From Methanocorpusculum sp. (GTDB lineage: Archaea > Halobacteriota > Methanomicrobia > Methanomicrobiales > Methanocorpusculaceae): DNA of 5,391 nt. The stretch lies in assembly GCA_029986195.1 (NCBI GenBank), contig DALTYF010000081.1, forward strand, positions 1 to 5,391, read 5' to 3'. Of this stretch, positions 1 to 5,391 are shown piece by piece. A program made the position numbers and the translations under genes. Below the pieces are notes generated by a model. That model searched no databases. It was not told where the DNA came from and worked only from the letters and a program-made list of their open reading frames with translations. Position 1 is the first letter of the stretch. Every line of letters starts with the position of its first letter.

Positions 1-102
1 CCCACGGAAAACACTGAACACACTGAAAGAAAAAACATCACGGAACAGTTCGTAAACAACACGGAACTAATGCGTTATTCGATCAGCGACGATCATTCGT
101 AG
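1..102 (+). other. Open frame tail with Thr-Glu repeats; possible 3' end of an upstream gene, doubtful
   Basis: Frame 1 is open from the window edge to a TAG at 100-102 and would encode 33 residues beginning PTENTEHTERKNITEQ. The repeated Thr-Glu pairs come directly from the underlying CACNGAA nucleotide repeat, so the open frame may be a by-product of a repeat whose spacings are multiples of three. No domain or family is recognisable. It could be the low-complexity C-terminus of a gene starting outside the window, or simply non-coding. I favour non-coding, because intergenic repeats commonly give short spurious frames. Confidence 0.2.
3..66. repeat. Degenerate CACNGAA direct repeat, mostly 9-bp period
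   Basis: Five copies of CACNGAA start at 3, 12, 21, 39 and 60. The first four lie exactly in a 9-bp register, with the copy expected at 30 degenerated into an A-rich stretch. The fifth is 21 bp after the fourth. Copies at 3, 39 and 60 read CACGGAA and those at 12 and 21 read CACTGAA. The block lies at the window edge upstream of rio2 and may extend further left. From memory, similar ACAC-GAA intergenic tracts occur in several microbial genomes, but I cannot identify a named family here. Function is unknown. Confidence 0.6.
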
Positions 103-115
103 GCAATAAACGAAT
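95..115. repeat. Short inverted repeat ATTCGT / ACGAAT
   Basis: ATTCGT at 95-100 is the exact reverse complement of ACGAAT at 110-115, with a 9-base A-rich loop. The stem is only 6 bp and is not extended by flanking bases. It lies about 30 bp upstream of the putative TATA element of rio2. It could be a weak protein-binding site, but a match this short can occur by chance. Confidence 0.2.
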
Positions 116-142
116 TTAGGTGTAACGCCTGCCCGGACATGA

Positions 143-151
143 TACTTTTAT
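143..151 (+). promoter_or_regulatory. Putative TATA box of the rio2-DUF460-thiL operon
   Basis: The A/T-rich stretch TACTTTTAT is centred about 29 bases before the rio2 ATG at 176. Archaeal TATA boxes sit roughly 25-28 bases before the transcription start, so the predicted start falls at or within a few bases of the ATG. No Shine-Dalgarno-like sequence is present between 152 and 175 (the bases just before the ATG read GTCAACCAATACCTC). This fits a leaderless or nearly leaderless transcript, common for first genes of archaeal operons. The match to the consensus is moderate, and no clear purine-rich BRE is obvious. Confidence 0.5.
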
Positions 152-175
152 CCCTGCAAAGTCAACCAATACCTC

Positions 176-1045
176 ATGCCTCTGTCAGCCGATGACATCA
201 AAAACCTCCATAAATATGAAGTCAGTATCCTTCGTGCACTGGAGAGGATGATGCACCGCTACGCCTGGGTCCCCGAAGATGATCTCAAGGCCGCGGTCCG
301 CCTCTCGGCAGCAGAGACCAAATACCGTGTCGGCAACCTCATTCACCGCGACATGGTAAGATCCGACACCGTCCCCTACAAAGGATACGCGCTCGTCTTC
401 AAAGGATACGATGCCCTTGCACTCTCCGCACTTGCGCAGAAAAAAACCATTTCGGCACTCGGTACCATGATCGGCGTCGGCAAGGAGTCAGAGATCTACG
501 AAGCACTCGGATTTGGTGTGGTCGTCCTGAAACTCCATAAAATCGGCCAGAGATCCTTCCAGACCGTCCGCACCAACCGTGAATACATGCCGGAAAAAAC
601 CCACTGCCCCTGGATATTTGCCTCCGCAAAATCCGCCGAACGGGAGTATGAAGCACTCAAGGCACTCAACGGAAAAGTAAACGTCCCGGTCCCCATTGAC
701 ATAAACCGGCACGTAATCGTCATGTCCTTCATCCCCGGCGTAAACCTGCACCGGTGCAGACTCGAAAACCCGGACGGTATCTGGCAGGAGATCCTCACCC
801 AGATAAAATCCGCATACGACTGCGGCTTCATCCACGGTGACCTCTCCGAGTACAATATCATGTATGACGACGCGGCCGTCTGGATCATCGACTGGCCGCA
901 GTGGATTCCCCCGAGTCATCAGAACGCAGAAGCGGTTCTGCGTCACGACATCGAGACCGTCGCCGCATTCTTTGCAAAAAAATACCAGCGGGAGTATGAC
1001 ACCGATGACGCATTCAGGTATGTCACCGGCAGGACGATGGAATGA
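176..1045 (+). CDS. rio2: RIO-type serine/threonine kinase Rio2
   Basis: Atypical kinase/ATPase of the RIO2 family. In eukaryotes and archaea it works in late maturation of the small ribosomal subunit in the cytoplasm. The 289-residue length fits archaeal Rio2. Residues 1 to about 85 form the Rio2-specific N-terminal winged-helix domain (LHKYEVSILRALERMM onward). The kinase fold follows. It has a glycine-rich loop GVGKESEIYEA at 100-110, phosphate-anchoring Lys119 in VVVLKLHK, a Rio-type flexible loop around 125-145, the hinge MSFIPG at 183-188, the catalytic loop HGDLSEYNI at 220-228 (Asp222, Asn227), and the metal-binding IIDWPQ with Asp239. All expected catalytic residues are present. The GVGKESEIYE loop and winged helix distinguish it from Rio1. 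The ATG at 176 is the only plausible start, because an in-frame TGA lies at 140-142. It is the first gene of the operon and overlaps the next gene by 4 bases. Confidence 0.96.
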   Translation: MPLSADDIKNLHKYEVSILRALERMMHRYAWVPEDDLKAAVRLSAAETKYRVGNLIHRDMVRSDTVPYKGYALVFKGYDALALSALAQKKTISALGTMIGVGKESEIYEALGFGVVVLKLHKIGQRSFQTVRTNREYMPEKTHCPWIFASAKSAEREYEALKALNGKVNVPVPIDINRHVIVMSFIPGVNLHRCRLENPDGIWQEILTQIKSAYDCGFIHGDLSEYNIMYDDAAVWIIDWPQWIPPSHQNAEAVLRHDIETVAAFFAKKYQREYDTDDAFRYVTGRTME

Positions 1046-3294
1046 GCGGACGCATCTTTGGCATCGACATTATTCGCGGATCGGTTCGGTCCGGAACCAT
1101 CCGGCCGCATTACGCACTTGTCCGCGTGGAGGACGGGACAGTCATCTCCGAAGAAAAAAACGTCACACAATTCCGGCTCATGCGCTATATCCGTGCCGAG
1201 CAGCCGGAGGTTCTCGCGGTTGACAGTATTCAGGAGATTGCACAGGGAACCGCAGATCTGTATGCATTCCTCGCGGAACTTCCCGCGGGCACAAAACTGG
1301 TACAGGTAACCGGCGACGGCGTGAAAATGGAGACGCTGCCCCGCGTCGCCGCCCGCTACAACCTCTCCTTTGACAAACAGAATCCAATGGAAGAGGCGAA
1401 AGCTTCCGCACTTCTTGCCTCGTTTGGTGCGGGATACGAGGTTCTCGCATACACGGGCATTACTGACATTACCGTTTCCCGCAACCGGTCTCCCGGACGC
1501 GGCGGCTGGAGCCAGAACCGGTACGTACGGAAGATGCACGGGGCAGTCCGCACCCATGCCCGCGATATTGAGATGAAACTGGTCTCCGCAAATCTTGAGT
1601 ACTCCATGATCGTCCGCCGCGCCTTCGGCGGTGAAAGCCGGGTGGTCTTCACGGTCTATGCACCGCGCGGACAGATCCCGGTATCTCCCTCCAAGGGCGG
1701 CGATGCACAGATACGTATCGCCGGACGCAGACGCGACAAGATTGCATTCCAGCCGCTGACGAAAAAGCCCCGGTACCTGATTGTCGGAATCGACCCCGGA
1801 ACCACCATCGGTATTGCAGCCCTTGATCTTGACGGGAACCTCGTCTATCTTGCAAGTACCCGGCTCTTTTCCGCAGCCGACCTGACCCGCGAGATTGCGG
1901 CCCTGGGAAAACCGCTCATCATCGCATCCGACAAAGCTGAGATGCCATTCGGCGTGGAAAAGATCCGGCGCGCCTTTTCGGCGGTTGCCTGGAATCCGAA
2001 AAAAGATATCCTGATCAAAGAAAAGTACGTTCTTGCCGCAGGTCGTGATTTCAAAAACGATCACGAGCGCGATTCGCTCTCTGCGGCAGTCTATGCATAC
2101 CGGACCTACAAGAACAAGTTTGAAAGTATCCTCAAACGGGCACCCGCAGGAGTTGATACCGACGAGCTGCGGGCACAGATAGTCCGGGGACTTTCCCTGG
2201 AGCAGGCGCTGTCCCGCATCAGCGGGACTGCACCTGCGGCAGTACCGGATGCGACAGAGCCGGATGAGCTGCCGGAGATCATCTTTGACGAGCGGGACGA
2301 ACGTATCACCCGGCAGGAGGAGACTATCCGGCGGCTGAGAACACTTGCAGAAACTCTTTCACGGGAATCAGCCGGAAAGGATAAGACAATTTCGGTACTC
2401 CACCGGAAACTCAATGCGGAGCGGGAAGAGCGGTACGCCGAACTGCTTGCCGCAACCGAGATTGCCGAACGTGACCGTGAGATTGCAGCGGTGAAAAAAC
2501 AGCTCCGAAAGGAGGAACGGCGGTGCAAAAATCTGCGGATACGACTGGATCGGATGAAACGGTATGTGTCGCTGCAGGCAGGCGAGGGCTGTTCCGCGCT
2601 GAAGGTTCTGCCGCTGCTTGCACGCGATGCAGTCCGGGTGCTTGATGAGGAGATGGGAATCGGCGAAGAGGATCTGCTGTATGTTCTGAAGATTGACGGG
2701 TGGGGTAAATCGGTTGTCCGCGAACTTGCCGAGGCGCGGGTGAAAGCAGTGATTCTACCGCGGCATGTATATACCCGGGCGCAGGAACAGCATCTGACTG
2801 ATGAGTTCCGGGATGCAGGTCTGCCGGTTCTCTCCGGTGCGGATCTCTCGCCCCGTGTCAAAGGAAAGATCGGCGTGGCGGATACCGCAGCCCTTGAAGA
2901 TGCTCTTGCGGTCTGGCATACTTCGCAGACAGTTTTTTCCCGGGAGAAGAAAGCGGCGGTGATTGATTCTATGGTCCGGGAGTATCAGGTAGAGCGGGTA
3001 CGGGAGGTGCGGGAACTCGGTATCGATCCGGCAACCATTGTTCCCGAGCGCTATCTGAGAACCGCGCTTCCACCGAAGGAAAAAGAGCCGGCAAGAACCG
3101 TTGTCAGAAAACCCGCAGAGAAAAAGACCGAACAGGCGGCAGCACCGAAAACATCAGTGCCTGCCGCCCCGGAGGTTGAGGAAAAACCGCCGGAACCGGC
3201 GGAGGAGCAAAAGGCGGCCACGCCCGATCTGCTGACGGCGGTTCTTGCGGAGTACAGAGAAAAGAGAAAGAAAGAGATCTCCGGTGATACATAA
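1042..3294 (+). CDS. DUF460 (COG2433) protein with two RNase H/RuvC-like segments, an eRF1-like GRGG motif and a coiled coil
   Basis: A 750-residue archaeal protein of unproven function, matching from memory the COG2433/DUF460 family described as a possible RNase H-fold nuclease. Residues 1 to about 130 look like a first RNase H-like domain (FGIDII with Asp9, LAVDS with Asp61, NPMEEAKASALLA at 114-125). Residues 150-180 hold SPGRGGWSQNRYVRK followed by a predicted basic helix. Residues 244 to about 355 are a clearer RuvC/YqgF-like domain: YLIVGIDPGTTIGIA (Asp251), IIASD (Asp297) and NDHERDSLSAA (Asp344), giving a complete acidic triad. Residues 410-510 are Glu/Arg-rich coiled coil. Residues 520 to about 625 form an alpha/beta module (LLYVLKIDGWGKSV, VKAVILPRHV). 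Residues 675-728 are a Pro/Ala/Glu/Lys-rich, probably disordered linker, ending in a charged helix at 729-746. The ATG overlaps the rio2 stop as ATGA, with a weak AGGA at 1031-1034, so translational coupling is likely. Nuclease activity is inferred from the motifs only. Confidence 0.9.
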   Translation: MSGRIFGIDIIRGSVRSGTIRPHYALVRVEDGTVISEEKNVTQFRLMRYIRAEQPEVLAVDSIQEIAQGTADLYAFLAELPAGTKLVQVTGDGVKMETLPRVAARYNLSFDKQNPMEEAKASALLASFGAGYEVLAYTGITDITVSRNRSPGRGGWSQNRYVRKMHGAVRTHARDIEMKLVSANLEYSMIVRRAFGGESRVVFTVYAPRGQIPVSPSKGGDAQIRIAGRRRDKIAFQPLTKKPRYLIVGIDPGTTIGIAALDLDGNLVYLASTRLFSAADLTREIAALGKPLIIASDKAEMPFGVEKIRRAFSAVAWNPKKDILIKEKYVLAAGRDFKNDHERDSLSAAVYAYRTYKNKFESILKRAPAGVDTDELRAQIVRGLSLEQALSRISGTAPAAVPDATEPDELPEIIFDERDERITRQEETIRRLRTLAETLSRESAGKDKTISVLHRKLNAEREERYAELLAATEIAERDREIAAVKKQLRKEERRCKNLRIRLDRMKRYVSLQAGEGCSALKVLPLLARDAVRVLDEEMGIGEEDLLYVLKIDGWGKSVVRELAEARVKAVILPRHVYTRAQEQHLTDEFRDAGLPVLSGADLSPRVKGKIGVADTAALEDALAVWHTSQTVFSREKKAAVIDSMVREYQVERVREVRELGIDPATIVPERYLRTALPPKEKEPARTVVRKPAEKKTEQAAAPKTSVPAAPEVEEKPPEPAEEQKAATPDLLTAVLAEYREKRKKEISGDT
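1495..1533 (+). other. Motif GRGGWSQNRYVRK inside the DUF460 protein, resembling the eRF1/VLRF1 GGQ loop
   Basis: Residues 152-164 of the DUF460 protein read GRGGWSQNRYVRK and run into a long basic stretch likely to be helical (MHGAVRTHARDIEMKL). Eukaryotic and archaeal class-I release factors have GRGGQSALRFAR followed by a long helix. The shared pattern is G-R-G-G-x-S-x-x-R-[FY]-x-R. The catalytic Gln of GGQ corresponds to Trp156 here, with a Gln two residues later (Gln158). The resemblance is seen by eye and not tested by alignment statistics. An RNA-binding basic loop without catalytic meaning is the main alternative. Confidence 0.55.
2269..2571 (+). other. Predicted coiled-coil segment of the DUF460 protein
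   Basis: Residues about 410-510 are dense in Glu, Arg, Lys and Leu with very few Gly or Pro. They include heptad-like runs such as ETIRRLRTLAETLSRE and IAAVKKQLRKEERR. The stretch separates the RuvC-like domain from the C-terminal alpha/beta module and probably mediates dimerisation or acts as a spacer. The call rests on composition and apparent heptads, not on a scored prediction. Confidence 0.7.
3283..3288 (+). promoter_or_regulatory. Shine-Dalgarno GGTGAT for thiL
   Basis: GGTGAT lies 5 bases before the ATG at 3294 and matches the anti-SD at the 3' end of archaeal 16S rRNA. It lies inside the last codons of the DUF460 gene. It supports the ATG at 3294, which overlaps the upstream stop by one base (TAATG), over the out-of-frame ATG at 3298. 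Confidence 0.75.
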
Positions 3295-4151
3295 TGGATG
3301 ACAGGCAACTGCTTGAAACAATCCGCGACCTGATCGGCCGCAGTGAAACGAGTGACGACTGCGCAGCATTTCCCTTTGACGACGGACGAAAAATTCTGGT
3401 GTCAACAACCGATATGCTGCATAAGAAAACCGACTTTCCGCGCAAGATGACCCCCTGGCAGATGGGATGGATGAGTGCGGCGGCAAGCCTTTCCGATATT
3501 GCAAGCTGCGGCGCGCAGCCGATCCAGGTACTGGTTGCGGTCGGTCTTGACCGGCCGGAACGGCTGCGGGCAATCATGGAAGGTGCGGTCGCCTGCACCA
3601 GAGCCTGCGGGGCTGTGGTAGCGGGCGGCGACATCGACAGCCATACGGAGCTGACGATTGTGACAACCGCATTCGGTATTGTGGAGAAAGAGTATTACTG
3701 TACCCGAACGGGAGCAAAGCCCGGGGATCTCGTCTGCATTACCGGACGTCCCGGGTCGGCGCAGGCGGCCCTTGACGGATGCTCCGGATACTGGGAGAAC
3801 CTTGTCATGCCAAAGCCGCAGGTTTTCACCGGCCAGCGGATTGCACGGGCAGGGGCGTCTGCCATGATGGACGTCTCCGACGGCCTTGCACTCTCGCTCT
3901 ACGATATGGGCGAGGCATCGGGCGTCGGGTTTGTGCTCCGCGAAAATCTGCCGCTGCTTCCAATCGCTGATGCGAAGAAGTACTTCCTCTACGGCGGCGG
4001 CGACTATGGTCTGCTGTTTACCATTCCGCGCGAAAAGTTCGTGAGAATGGACGTTCCGGTATCCGTAATCGGTGAAGTTGTGGAAGAGCCGGGTGTGTTC
4101 CTCGGGGAAGAGCCGGTGGAAAAACTCGGCTATGCCCATGTGTGGAACTAA
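3294..4151 (+). CDS. thiL: Thiamine-monophosphate kinase ThiL
   Basis: Cytoplasmic enzyme that phosphorylates thiamine monophosphate with ATP to thiamine diphosphate, the last step of cofactor synthesis. It belongs to the AIR synthase/PurM-like superfamily, in which the active site forms across a dimer. Visible motifs are DDCAAF at 21-26, TTDML at 38-42, the LSDIASCGAQP block at 66-76, GGD at 111-113, the domain-joining RTGAKPGDLVCITGRPG at 138-154, MDVSDGL at 192-198 and GGGDYGLLFT at 234-243. The Asp residues of the first four motifs are the expected Mg-ATP ligands. At 285 residues it is shorter than E. coli ThiL (about 325), mainly between the SDGL and GGGD motifs. The usual GGEDYEL is GGGDYGL here, with both Glu changed to Gly. 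That could alter substrate contacts, or mark a divergent archaeal form or a related PurM-like protein. The gene is last in the operon and converges on gyrA 36 bp away. Confidence 0.88.
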   Translation: MDDRQLLETIRDLIGRSETSDDCAAFPFDDGRKILVSTTDMLHKKTDFPRKMTPWQMGWMSAAASLSDIASCGAQPIQVLVAVGLDRPERLRAIMEGAVACTRACGAVVAGGDIDSHTELTIVTTAFGIVEKEYYCTRTGAKPGDLVCITGRPGSAQAALDGCSGYWENLVMPKPQVFTGQRIARAGASAMMDVSDGLALSLYDMGEASGVGFVLRENLPLLPIADAKKYFLYGGGDYGLLFTIPREKFVRMDVPVSVIGEVVEEPGVFLGEEPVEKLGYAHVWN

Positions 4152-4156
4152 CAAAA

Positions 4157-4175
4157 TATTTTTTTGAAAAAAATA
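4157..4175. terminator. Bidirectional oligo-T terminator between thiL and gyrA
   Basis: TATTTTTTTGAAAAAAATA is palindromic apart from its central G, with 9-bp arms. The + strand has seven T at 4159-4165, just 8 bases after the thiL stop. The - strand has seven T (the complement of 4167-4173), about 14 bases after the gyrA stop. Archaeal RNA polymerase terminates at oligo-T tracts without needing a GC hairpin, so the element can serve both converging genes. The U:A hairpin itself would be weak, so the T runs are probably the functional part. Confidence 0.75.
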
Positions 4176-4187
4176 ACGGGAAGAGGA

Positions 4188-5391
4188 TTACTCCTCATCA
4201 GGGAACAGACTCTGCTGCTCCGCATCCTCCGGTACCGGAGACTCGGAGGACTCCTCCTCCCCTTCGTCCGCAGGAACAACCGCAATACTTGTGACCTTAT
4301 CCCCTTCATCCACACGGATGATGCGGACGCCCTGGGTGCTCCGTTTCTGAATCGAAATGTCGCCTGCCTGCGTACGCATCACCACGCCGCCCGCCGTTGT
4401 AATCACAATCTCCTCATCATCACCGATCGCAAGTGAGGAAACCACACCGCCGCGCTCAAGGTTCGTCATAATATTGCGGACACCCATCGTCCCGCGACCC
4501 TTGCCGCGGAACTCATCAAAGGCCGTCCGCTTACCGTAACCGCCCTCCGTAATCGTCAGCAGATGATCCTTCTCGACAAGCGTCAGCGCACGGACCGCAT
4601 CCCCGCGGCGCAGCGTGATACCCTTCACACCCTGCACGCCGCGACCGGTCGACCGGACCTCATCCTCACTAAACCGCAGACTCTGACCGAGCCATGTCGT
4701 CAGCACCACATCGCACGACCCGTCCGTTACCATCACGTCCACGAGTTCATCTCCCTCAAGAATCGTCATCGCAATCAGACCACCGGACCGCGGACGCGAA
4801 AACAGCTCCTCGGACATCTTACCGACCTTGCCCATCTTCGTTGCAAAGAACAGATACTTGTCCGACTCAAAGTTCCGCAGCGGAATGACCGCCGTAACAT
4901 CCTCGTCCGTCAGATTCAGCAGATTCACAATCGCCTTGCCCTTGCTCTGGCGCGATCCTTCCGGAATCTCATGCACCCGCAGCCAGTAGACACGGCCGCG
5001 GTTGGTGAAACACAGCAGATAATCATGCGTGCTTGCAAGGAACACCTTATCCACCGAATCCTCGTCCTTCGTCGTCATGCCCGTCACACCGCGGCCTCCG
5101 CGGCGCTGCTGGCGGCAGGAATCAAGCGGCATCCGCTTGATGTAGTTCTGCGAAGTCAGCATCACCAGAACCTGCTTGTCCTCGATGAAGTCCAGAACAT
5201 CCATGTCCATGTTCGCCGAGTAATCGATCTTCGTCCGGCGCTCATCCGCATACTTTGCACGAATCTCCGCCGTCTCTTCCTTAACGACCGACAGAATGTT
5301 CTCGTCGGAAGCTAAAATCCAGTTCAGCTTATCAATGATGACCTGAAGCTCATTCTTCTCATCGATAATCTTCTGCTGTTCCAGAGCAGCG
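4188..5391 (-). CDS. gyrA: DNA gyrase subunit A, C-terminal 400 residues (5' end outside window)
   Basis: Partial GyrA, the DNA breakage-reunion subunit of the A2B2 gyrase that introduces negative supercoils. The frame stays open to the window edge, so an internal ATG at 5210 is not the start. The first ~60 visible residues are the end of the coiled-coil segment (KLNWILASDENILSVVKEE) and the family signature KYADERRTKI. The seven-residue GyrA box QRRGGRG lies at 5088-5108. This box marks gyrase and is absent or degraded in ParC/topoisomerase IV. Six repeated units of the DNA-wrapping beta-pinwheel can be counted (starting near DKQVLVMLTS, HDYLLCFTNRG, DKYLFFATKMG, CDVVLTTWLG, DHLLTITEGG and EEIVITTAGG), so the domain is complete. 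An acidic tail (EGEEESSESP...) ends in QQSLFPDEE. The active-site Tyr and winged helix are not in view. Gyrase in Euryarchaeota is generally regarded as acquired from bacteria. gyrB may lie upstream outside the window. Confidence 0.97.
   Translation of the reverse strand, partial: AALEQQKIIDEKNELQVIIDKLNWILASDENILSVVKEETAEIRAKYADERRTKIDYSANMDMDVLDFIEDKQVLVMLTSQNYIKRMPLDSCRQQRRGGRGVTGMTTKDEDSVDKVFLASTHDYLLCFTNRGRVYWLRVHEIPEGSRQSKGKAIVNLLNLTDEDVTAVIPLRNFESDKYLFFATKMGKVGKMSEELFSRPRSGGLIAMTILEGDELVDVMVTDGSCDVVLTTWLGQSLRFSEDEVRSTGRGVQGVKGITLRRGDAVRALTLVEKDHLLTITEGGYGKRTAFDEFRGKGRGTMGVRNIMTNLERGGVVSSLAIGDDEEIVITTAGGVVMRTQAGDISIQKRSTQGVRIIRVDEGDKVTSIAVVPADEGEEESSESPVPEDAEQQSLFPDEE
5088..5108 (-). 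other. gyrA: GyrA box QRRGGRG
   Basis: The codons read Q-R-R-G-G-R-G, an exact match to the consensus QRRGG[RK]G heptapeptide in blade 1 of the GyrA C-terminal domain. The box is needed for DNA wrapping and negative supercoiling in studied gyrases. Its integrity supports a supercoiling gyrase rather than a decatenating topoisomerase IV. Confidence 0.95.

Noticed and set aside
118..130. AGGTG-TAA-CGCCT near-palindrome as an operator upstream of rio2
   Set aside because: The stem is only 5 bp with one G-T pair, and there is no second copy or known regulator match, so it is within chance expectation.
1..175. CRISPR-like or tRNA element in the leader
   Set aside because: The repeats are 7-mers at 9-bp spacing without spacers, and no cloverleaf or conserved tRNA box sequence is visible.
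943..2064. Long antisense open frame (373 codons) opposite the rio2 end and DUF460
   Set aside because: It mirrors a strongly supported coding region with conserved RNase H-like motifs. The antisense product is Cys/Gly-rich with no recognisable domain, typical of a shadow frame.
2106..2861. Ser/Arg-rich 251-codon - strand frame
   Set aside because: The composition arises from reading the complement of a Glu/Arg coiled-coil region. No start context or domain supports it.
3402..4154. 250-codon - strand frame opposite thiL
   Set aside because: ThiL motifs confirm the + strand, and the antisense product is Cys/His/Arg-rich without motifs.
4188..5210. Reading gyrA as a complete 340-residue protein starting at the ATG at 5210
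   Set aside because: The frame continues open to the window edge and encodes the conserved coiled-coil and DERRTKI segment, so the ATG is internal.
4563..5315. 250-codon + strand frame opposite gyrA
   Set aside because: gyrA on the - strand is certain from the GyrA box and pinwheel repeats. The + frame gives an Arg/His-rich protein with no family resemblance.

Overview
The window looks like chromosomal DNA from a euryarchaeal methanogen, most likely of the Methanomicrobiales (Methanocorpusculum-like is a guess from protein flavour and moderate GC). The evidence is an archaeal Rio2 kinase, an archaeal-type DUF460/COG2433 protein, a GGTGAT-type ribosome binding site, a TATA-like element at leaderless spacing, oligo-T terminators, and a bacterial-type gyrase as found in many Euryarchaeota. 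No rRNA, tRNA, CRISPR array, transposase or phage gene was seen.

Layout. Bases 1-175 are a leader region. It opens with a degenerate 9-bp-periodic CACNGAA repeat and ends in a TATA-like element about 29 bp before the first start codon. Three + strand genes follow as a tightly packed operon. They are rio2 (176-1045), a 750-codon DUF460 protein (1042-3294, ATGA overlap) and thiL (3294-4151, TAATG overlap). A 36-bp gap (4152-4187) holds a nearly perfect T7/A7 palindrome that can terminate transcription from both sides. On the - strand, converging on thiL, lies the 3' part of gyrA (4188-5391). It carries the end of the coiled-coil region, a complete six-bladed C-terminal domain with an intact GyrA box, and an acidic tail. 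Its 5' end is outside the window.

Function. Rio2 acts in small-subunit ribosome maturation. The DUF460 protein has two RNase H-like segments. Between them is a GRGGWSQNRYVRK block that resembles the loop and helix of eRF1/Vms1-type peptidyl-tRNA release domains. Coupling to rio2 therefore suggests, as inference only, an RNA- or ribosome-associated role. ThiL makes thiamine diphosphate and appears to be a metabolic passenger in the operon. Gyrase supplies negative supercoiling.

The most interesting lead is the release-factor-like motif in the DUF460 protein. The rest of the window is largely conserved core genome.
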